A stretch of DNA of 64,000 nucleotides. Origin: Garcia nutans. Taxonomy: Eukaryota; Streptophyta; Magnoliopsida; Malpighiales; Euphorbiaceae. The translations under genes were made by a program, and so were the position numbers. Location: NCBI GenBank assembly GCA_947685225.1, contig CANTUV010000024.1, positions 21,284,001 to 21,348,000 of the forward strand. The letters are read 5' to 3'. The notes beneath the pieces were generated by a model. That model worked only from the letters and a program-made list of their open reading frames with translations. It ran no database searches and had not been told where the DNA came from. Below are positions 57,863-64,000 of this stretch, one piece after another; position 1 is the first letter of the stretch; the number at the start of each line of letters is the position of its first letter.

Positions 57863-58006
57863 GATCAAAGAAGTTGATTTCAGTGGTCTTTATATTATTT
57901 TATTCTTTATTATTCATTGAATTATTTATTGCATCATTTAGAATTGCATTGTGTGTGTGAGTTTAGATGCCCTATGGAACCCGTGTTATATGTGTGTAAG
58001 TGATAC
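57863..58006 (+). other. Leader of element H, first part
   Basis: Contains TTGCATTGTGTGTGTGAGTTTAG; cut by the solo LTR at TSD GATAC and continued at 59893. Confidence 0.75.
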
Positions 58007-59887
58007 TGTAACACCCCTTCCCGGCCTACATGTGTAAGCCGAGTAGAGGCGCCACACTATCCTAATATTACTACCAATTTTACTTAGTCAAATTTAGTTT
58101 CGGTTTTTATAGAAATTTTGCCAGAGGTTCGCCTAGAAATTGGGTCCCAAGTGTCGACAAAACTGGTTTTTCTGATTTTTGAAAATATTTATACACAAAC
58201 CAATGTGAACATAATCAGTTTCAATACACTCCCAATGAATCCACCTTATACCCTCAACTACAAACCTGCAAGAAAAATTCACACTTCTAATACAAAATAA
58301 AGTAGAGATTTATTCTTATTTCATACTACTAATGTACAGTATAACATAGTAATTCTCAATCTTATATATACATATAAATGTCATAACTAGCTAACTCATA
58401 ATGGAAACTAGGAGATCTACCCTGAGCTGCTGTGGGTCTGGTCATCGCTTTCCAAGATTTTGCTACTGCTCCTAACCTACGAGTCAAGGAAAACTTAACT
58501 CGCTGAGCAATGTTGCTCAGTGGGTACTTTACCGATGAAAATATAGTTAAAACATGAAAGCATTTGAAATTAAAGGAAATAATTAAATCAATAATCAACC
58601 AATACTAAACCAATGGTAGTTATTGTACATGCAGTGTAAATATGCTTTCAACAAATGTAAAAACCATAATTCAAACTCATTTTGCATTACATAGTTTAAA
58701 AAAATAATAATAATCGGACTTTGGCTCTACTGGCATATAGGGAACCATAGCGATAAGGCAGTGGCCCTCACAACTGTAACATAGGTGGCCCTCACCACTG
58801 ATATTAAATCACAGGAATGGCCCTCACCATCCTGGTTATAACCAATGGCCCTCACCATTGGCCCCCAATGGCCCTCACCATTGAGTTTGGATCATAACCA
58901 TTCAATCACAATATCAAGCAGTACTGCATAAGTTAGTATAGTGCACCATACCCTTATCTACCACTCCCAACTACCCAGTAGAGTATAAAGATTAAAATGA
59001 TTCAATTTAAGTCTCAAACTTCATTTTAGAATGACTCGAGAAATTATTTTAATTTCCGTTGCACTTTGCCATTTACGCCGCGTACCACATTCTTTAGTCA
59101 AACCATTACCCTTTTTCACATATTTAACATCAACAATAAACATATCAAACATTTCAAAGCATTCCTCAAAAAGTCACAAATTGACCAAATGAATAGTATC
59201 ACAGCACGTAAAATCGGCAACGCAAAATGGCATGACCAAATGAATAGTAAAATCTGGATTTTCGTCAAAATTTCAGTCCGTTTCAGTCATGCATTTGACC
59301 ATGTAAATGGTCTTATTTTGTGAAGTCTATTTGTGAAGTCTATTTTAAGTTTCCAAGTCGTTTTGAAAAATTACCAATAAGCCCTTGACTTTTTACAAAA
59401 TTCCCTTTAGGTCCTTTCTTTGCTCGGGTTTTGCCCGGCTCTGTTTCTTCTGACGATCGTTTCATATTCAACCCCTCGACGTCCTCTACTCACTCTTATG
59501 TTTATTTTCTACTTTGGATTCGTGTATAAATCTTAATTAAAATGACCAAAATGCCCTTAGTCTACATGTCTTCGTTTCTTTCTAACGGGACATTTCCTGG
59601 AAAAACTGTTACACGTAGCTGCGACCCGATTTTTCTCTACTTTCCATTTTTGGAGTCTGTTATGTGCACTATTAAGAACCTCCAGTAAAACTTTTGGAAA
59701 TTACAGTCACCTCCCCAAAACTTTTTGGAATTTACAGTCACCTCCCCAAAACTTTTCATTTTTTTCAATTAGGTCCCATTGATCCTATAGCCTTATCTGG
59801 GGCCGTTGTCAGGAAGTATCTTATCCTTTCCCCTTCTCTCACTGTGCACATGACTACTATGCATAAATGCGGTGGGCGGATGTGACA
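58007..59887. repeat. Solo LTR, TGTAACACCCC...TGTGACA, with a CCCTCA-loop hairpin array
   Basis: 1881 bp, TSD GATAC at 58002-58006 and 59888-59892. Orientation is not certain. At 58759-58883 five hairpins share the loop CCCTCA: GTGG/CCAC, CAGG(A)ATGG/CCATCCTG, CCAATGG/CCATTGG, CAATGG/CCATTG and a damaged CAGT/ACTG copy. The type is probably gypsy/chromovirus from the ends; no coding sequence. Confidence 0.85.
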
Positions 59888-59892
59888 GATAC

Positions 59893-60786
59893 CATACTTT
59901 CACTTAAGGTATGGAGATCGAGTATCGCATAACCACTCATAGCTTTGTACTTTTTGGTATATACTTGCTATAAGAACCTGAGCTTTTCAACCCAAAGACT
60001 AAAGCTTATGCATTTGGCCTAGTAATTTTCCTTAGCTTTGCCCTAATTGCTTGTTAATTGACTATAATTAACATATCATAGTTTGAATTATGGCCCATTA
60101 GGTTTTTCTTTTTCTAATATGACCTAATTATGGTAAAGGCCCAAAACTATTTTAAGCATAAAAACCTAAATCATTTTCAAAAATAGGTTTAAAACCTTTT
60201 CAACAAAGTTGGGTCAACAATTGTTTTCCTGTGGCCCAAGTATAAAGCCCAAAATTAATTTTTGAAACAAAAGTTTTTACAATGGGCTTTAAATGTTTTC
60301 AAAATGGGCCTAAAATCATTCTTCACTTTATGGCCCATTTTTCTTAAAAAAAAATTTTAAATGGACTTTCAATTAGTTAGGTCAATTATGGAATCCTAAA
60401 ACTAATTATGGGCCTTATTTATGCCAAAACATGCTAGTTATGGGCTTATTTGTGGCATAGACCATTAATTACTTTTCCAAATAAGAAGTCTTTTTATAAT
60501 AAATCCATTAATTTAGTTTTAATCCAAGATATGATAGAAATGCCACTTAAATATTTCAGTAGGCCCAAATGATTAAGACTTAATTAATGGAAATTATTAT
60601 AAACTGACTTCTATTTTGAAAGCATAACTACTGGTTATTTCGTATGAGTGATTCAAAAACAAAAATATCCCTTGTTGATATCTTTGTTGACCATAACACT
60701 TAAGAAAAGAGACTTGCCATTCGTGTGTGGAAGATATAAGGTTGGAAGAAGCGTCATGACTTTATTTATTTATTTGTTTTCTACAC
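59893..60786 (+). other. Leader of element H, second part
   Basis: Collinear with the E and TR1 leaders: ATACCATACTTTCACTTAAGG, GCATAACCACTCATAG, repeated GGCCCA words and AAGGTTGGAAGAAGCG. No coding sequence. Confidence 0.75.
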
Positions 60787-62260
60787 ATGCATACATGCAT
60801 TGCATTGCATCACATTAATCCTTTCTGGCTTCTAGACCCGGAGTTCAGCAGATTAAGAGCTTACGATAACCTGGTCTATGATAGTGACTCAGAATTTAGC
60901 GAAGACTCAGTTAACTTCTCACCAAAACCAATGGATCATGAGAAAATTCAAAACTTGGTGAATGAGGCCTTGGTATCAAAGATGGAAGAACTGAAGGGGA
61001 CCCTGGCTAAGGCTATGAGAAGTTAGTTAGCTACACTATTGGAAGATGACATTGCTGAAGCATCTGCTAGTACTAAAAAGCAGAAAGGAAAAGGAAAGGC
61101 TAAGATGGGCGAGGTAGCTTTTGATGAAGAAAAGGAGGTGATTGACGACGATGATGACTAGGACCAATATTTCCAAGACCAATAAGAAAATAAGAAAGAA
61201 AAGAAGGTTGTGGGAAAGATTGAATCTGCTGATGTTGAAAAGTTGATTGCTGACTTGGAGAAAATTTTTGAAAAGAAACTGAAGACTTAAGAGATGTCAG
61301 AAGTGGATAAGGTATTTGAGGATGATGAAGAAATCCCTTAAAAATTCAAGATGCCTCCCTTTGCTAAGTTTCATGAAGCAGGAAATCCCCACTTGTATGT
61401 GAAGCAGTACTTCATTGCCATGCAGTCTGCTAGAGCTACTAAGGCTTAGACTTTGAGGTATTTTGTGTTTTCATTGGATCTTGTTATGTAAAACTAGTTC
61501 AATACCTTGGAGGAAAGTACTCAAAATAATTAGGATTTGCTATACAAAGCCTTCATTCAACAATATGGGTACAATGTTGAACTTGAAGAGACCCTGATGG
61601 AGGTGGAGACTATCCGATAGAAGCAAAATGAAAACTTAATTGATTATGTGAAAAGATTGAGAAATAAGGTTTCTCTTCTCAAAAAGAAGCCGGATGAATC
61701 TGGCTAGATCAGAATGATAATGAGAAGTATCCTACCCAACCTCCAAGAGTGGCTATCTCAAACCCTTATAAGATATTTCAAAGATCTTCTCCAAGCTGGC
61801 TTATAGATAGAAGAGTGAGAAAGGGAGAAGAACTATTTTGCTGAAAGAAAGAACGAGAAGGGAAGTTACCAATATGGTTGCTAGAATACACAAAAATTAG
61901 TGGATATCAATACAACTACTGGCCCAGGGAAAAGAAGATAGTTTTTAGATCTGGGGAGGCCTCTATCCTGGGTTCTTAAAAACGTACAAAAGAAAGAACT
62001 GTTACAGCCACTAGCTTCGCGACCTCTGCTAAATATTCTACAACCAAACTTTGATGCCAAGGCCTTTTGTCAATCCCATCAGATGCGAGGTCATGAGATA
62101 TATAATTGCATACAGTTAAGGTACGAGATCCAAAATTTGATTGACAGTGGGAATTTTCCTGAATCCAACAAACCCAGTACAAAGGGCAATCCTTTGCCTC
62201 AGTTCAATAGGGTACATCCACCAGCAACTTTCATGTAGGAGGAGAACTGAATGAGAATTT
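60787..62260 (+). pseudogene. gag: Gag of element H (Tat/Ogre type), many stops
   Basis: A single frame is readable from 60787 (good start MDHEKIQNLV at 60931) through the acidic Lys-rich segment, KMPPFAKFHEAGNPHLYVKQYF, AFIQQYGYNVELEETLMEVETIR and the FCQSHQMRGHEIYNC block near 62060. More than ten stops interrupt it, mostly TAG or TAA where E or TR1 have Gln or Trp. It is followed, unlike in E and TR1, by protease, so H is closer to an autonomous element. Stops rule out activity. Confidence 0.85.
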
Positions 62261-62429
62261 TGTCTTGTCATATTTTCAAGACATAGGTGAAGAAGCTACA
62301 AAAGAGGAGATTTCACTTGTTGAATCGACTATGGATGAAAAGGCATTGACCATTTATATAGTGAATGAGTTTTGGGATTCAACTGACAGTGATGCAAAAT
62401 TGGAAACCAAGCAAGAAGAATGAAATTGG

Positions 62430-63250
62430 TCTGAACCTGAAGAGAAAGCACTAAATACCCGCTCTGGCAGGCCCTATAGTAGGGTTCCACCAAAAGAAAC
62501 AGAGGCCGACAAAGGGAAGGATGCTGAGAAAGAAAGAAAAGAAGATGAAGATGATGTTATCCTTAAGCAACTGAAAAGGACCCAAGCCAGCATTAGCATT
62601 TGGGACCTATTGGCTACATCGAAGAAGCATCATGAAACTATGGTTAAAGCAATGAAAAGCATACACATTTCCACTTCTACAATACCAGAGGAGCCGATTA
62701 GTTTTATGGGAGCAAAGAGAGCTGAAGAGGTGATGAAATGTGAAGATATTCAAGAGGAGAACAAGATTAAAGTTGGGATGGTTTCTTTTTCAGATGCTGA
62801 CTTACTGAATGATGGAAGAGACCTAGTCTGCCCACTCTTCATCAAGGTGGAGATCAAGGGAAAGAAGACCCCTTGTGTCATGGTTGATGATGGCTCCGCT
62901 ATAAATGTTTGCCCACTCAAGATTCTAGCAAAGCTTGCCATGTCAACTCATGACTTGAGTTTGTCTAATGCAATAATCTGAGCCTATGATAATACTAAAA
63001 GACAACCTAAAAGAACCTTTAATACCCTAGTGAAGGTGGGTCCTATTGAATTCATGGTAGAGTTTATGGTTCTAGATATACCAGTTATGTTTGCATTACT
63101 GTTGGGTCGCCCATGGTTTTACTTTGGTGGAGTTCCTTCAACACTCCATCAAAAGGTCAAGTTTCCAAGTAGTGATGGGACGATAATAATAGAGGCAAAA
63201 AATGCAGTCAGTGCTCTTATGGTGGAAGGCCTCTCAATGGTTTCCAAGTG
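62430..63250 (+). pseudogene. Protease region of element H
   Basis: The linker before protease reads LKQLKRTQASISIWDLLATSKKH in Ogre/Tat style, with VSFSDADLLNDGRD next. The active-site segment is MVDDGSAINVCPLKILAKLA near 62880-62940, where related elements have VDNGSALNVCP as I recall. A TGA at 62979-62981 interrupts it; VLDIPVMFALLLGRPWFYFGG (LLGRPW near 63100) is the second half. The open frames are 62610-62981 and 63030-63272. Confidence 0.85.
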
Positions 63251-63778
63251 GCTAGTATTTTGGAAGACATGATAGTAGGTTCTAAGGTTCTGACTATGAT
63301 GAAGCAGATGAATTACTTTCCAGGAACTAGACTTGGGAAAGGAAAAGCAGGTGCAACAGAGATTCCAAATTTCAAGACTCAAATATCAAGGAAGGGGCTA
63401 GGTTATGATGGAACCGATGAAGGTACTTTGCTAAAGGGAGACAAGAAGATGGAATTTCCTCCACTAGAGGAGATATTTGTCAGAGCTCCAGAATTGGGAC
63501 CAACTACAAGGAAAACCAAAGCTAGTCATGTTTATGAGAAAGATGATTATAGGTTTCAAGATCTTTGCTAATGTTGTTGAGCTTGTTGAATAGATGAAGA
63601 AGACGATCTCATCGGCTGACTAAGAAGAGAAGAAGGAAGCTGGCTCAAGAATCCTGAAGACTCTAGAAGTGATTGCTGCACTCATTGAAGATCAGTTTGA
63701 AAATCTTGCAATATGTGATGATAAGAACATTGAGTTTAACTTTGAATTTGATTTGTCTGCTCTTTATGAGGATGATGA
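63251..63778 (+). pseudogene. G-patch-like segment and linker after protease, element H
   Basis: The frame 63248-63571 contains MNYFPGTRLGKGKAG and RKGLGYDGTDEG, a Gly-rich pattern like the G-patch segments that follow protease in Tat/Ogre elements. It continues brokenly to LEVIAALIEDQFENLAIC and an acidic stretch, then is cut at 63779. RT is not reached in the window. Confidence 0.7.
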
Positions 63779-64000
63779 TGTAACACCCCCACATCCGGTA
63801 CATGCACATTACAATTATCACAATGTAATATCCATGCACTGAACATAGGGACGCTACGATTTTCTTTAACATTCAAATCATTTATAAAGACAACATAATC
63901 TTTATCATTTCACATTAAACTCTATGTCTCTCCTCTTCAAATCTGAATAAGACTTTTGTCGGTCTGAAGCTGCTTTCAATCTATTCCGAATCAACTTCAC
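63779..64000 (-). pseudogene. Tekay-like LTR end fused to integrase, at the window edge
   Basis: Starts TGTAACACCCCCAC like the Tekay-like LTR at 40886, but after about 130 bp changes at ~63915 into integrase sequence matching 36491-36570 (complement encodes RRDIEF and the KAASDRQKSY region). Most of the LTR, the PPT and the integrase C-terminus are missing. It continues outside the window. Confidence 0.85.

Overview
This window is plant nuclear DNA, probably from a dicot with a repeat-rich genome. I found no host gene, tRNA, rRNA or CRISPR array. Nearly all of it is LTR retrotransposon sequence inserted into other LTR retrotransposons. Most layers could be separated because LTR ends (TG...CA), primer binding sites (PBS), polypurine tracts (PPT) and 5-bp target site duplications (TSD) can be read directly. 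The organism call rests on the element types: SIRE-like and other Ty1/copia, Athila-like, Tat/Ogre-like and Tekay-like Ty3/gypsy. The species cannot be named from the sequence.

Layout, oldest to youngest. (1) A Tat/Ogre-like element H (+) has its 5' LTR end at 57446-57845, gag from 60787, protease near 62.8-63.2 kb and a G-patch-like segment near 63.3 kb. (2) A gag-only relative E (+) lies in H's 5' LTR: 3' LTR 55403-57445, gag 50391-51905, and a probable 5' LTR end at 1-129. (3) An 83-bp palindromic minisatellite in E's leader (1620-1790 and 46488-47270) is split by a SIRE-like copia element (+, 1791-46487, TSD ATATA). (4) That copia was hit three times: a gag-pro Athila-like element in its 5' LTR (2961-10326, TSD CCATC), a gag-only Tat-like element TR1 in its RNase H (minus, 15305-34266, TSD AATAC), and a Tekay-like element downstream of pol (minus, 34472-43281, TSD CTTTC). 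(5) TR1 was then hit by a second copia, Copia-2 (minus, 20758-29561, TSD TCTTT). Solo LTRs sit at 47337-49491 (TSD CCCGT) and 58007-59887 (TSD GATAC).

No element here encodes an intact full set of proteins. The reading frames carry stops and frameshifts, the Tekay-like reverse transcriptase has lost a catalytic Asp, and the Athila-like and TR1/E elements lack RT and integrase altogether. TR1 and E keep gag, PBS, PPT and LTRs, so they look like non-autonomous partners of an H-type element.

The signal I consider most unusual is not a gene. The 3' non-coding regions of E and TR1, the U3 of E and an unrelated solo LTR carry arrays of short stem-loops. Within an array the loop sequence is conserved while the stem sequence changes from copy to copy and stays complementary. 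The clearest is at 54611-54975 (loop ATATTAGAGTCG, about nine usable stems). At the same position TR1 carries a different array with a GAAG loop. Hypervariable, tandem-repeat-bearing 3' regions are known for Tat/Ogre elements; I do not know of a description of loop-conserved, stem-covarying arrays in them.
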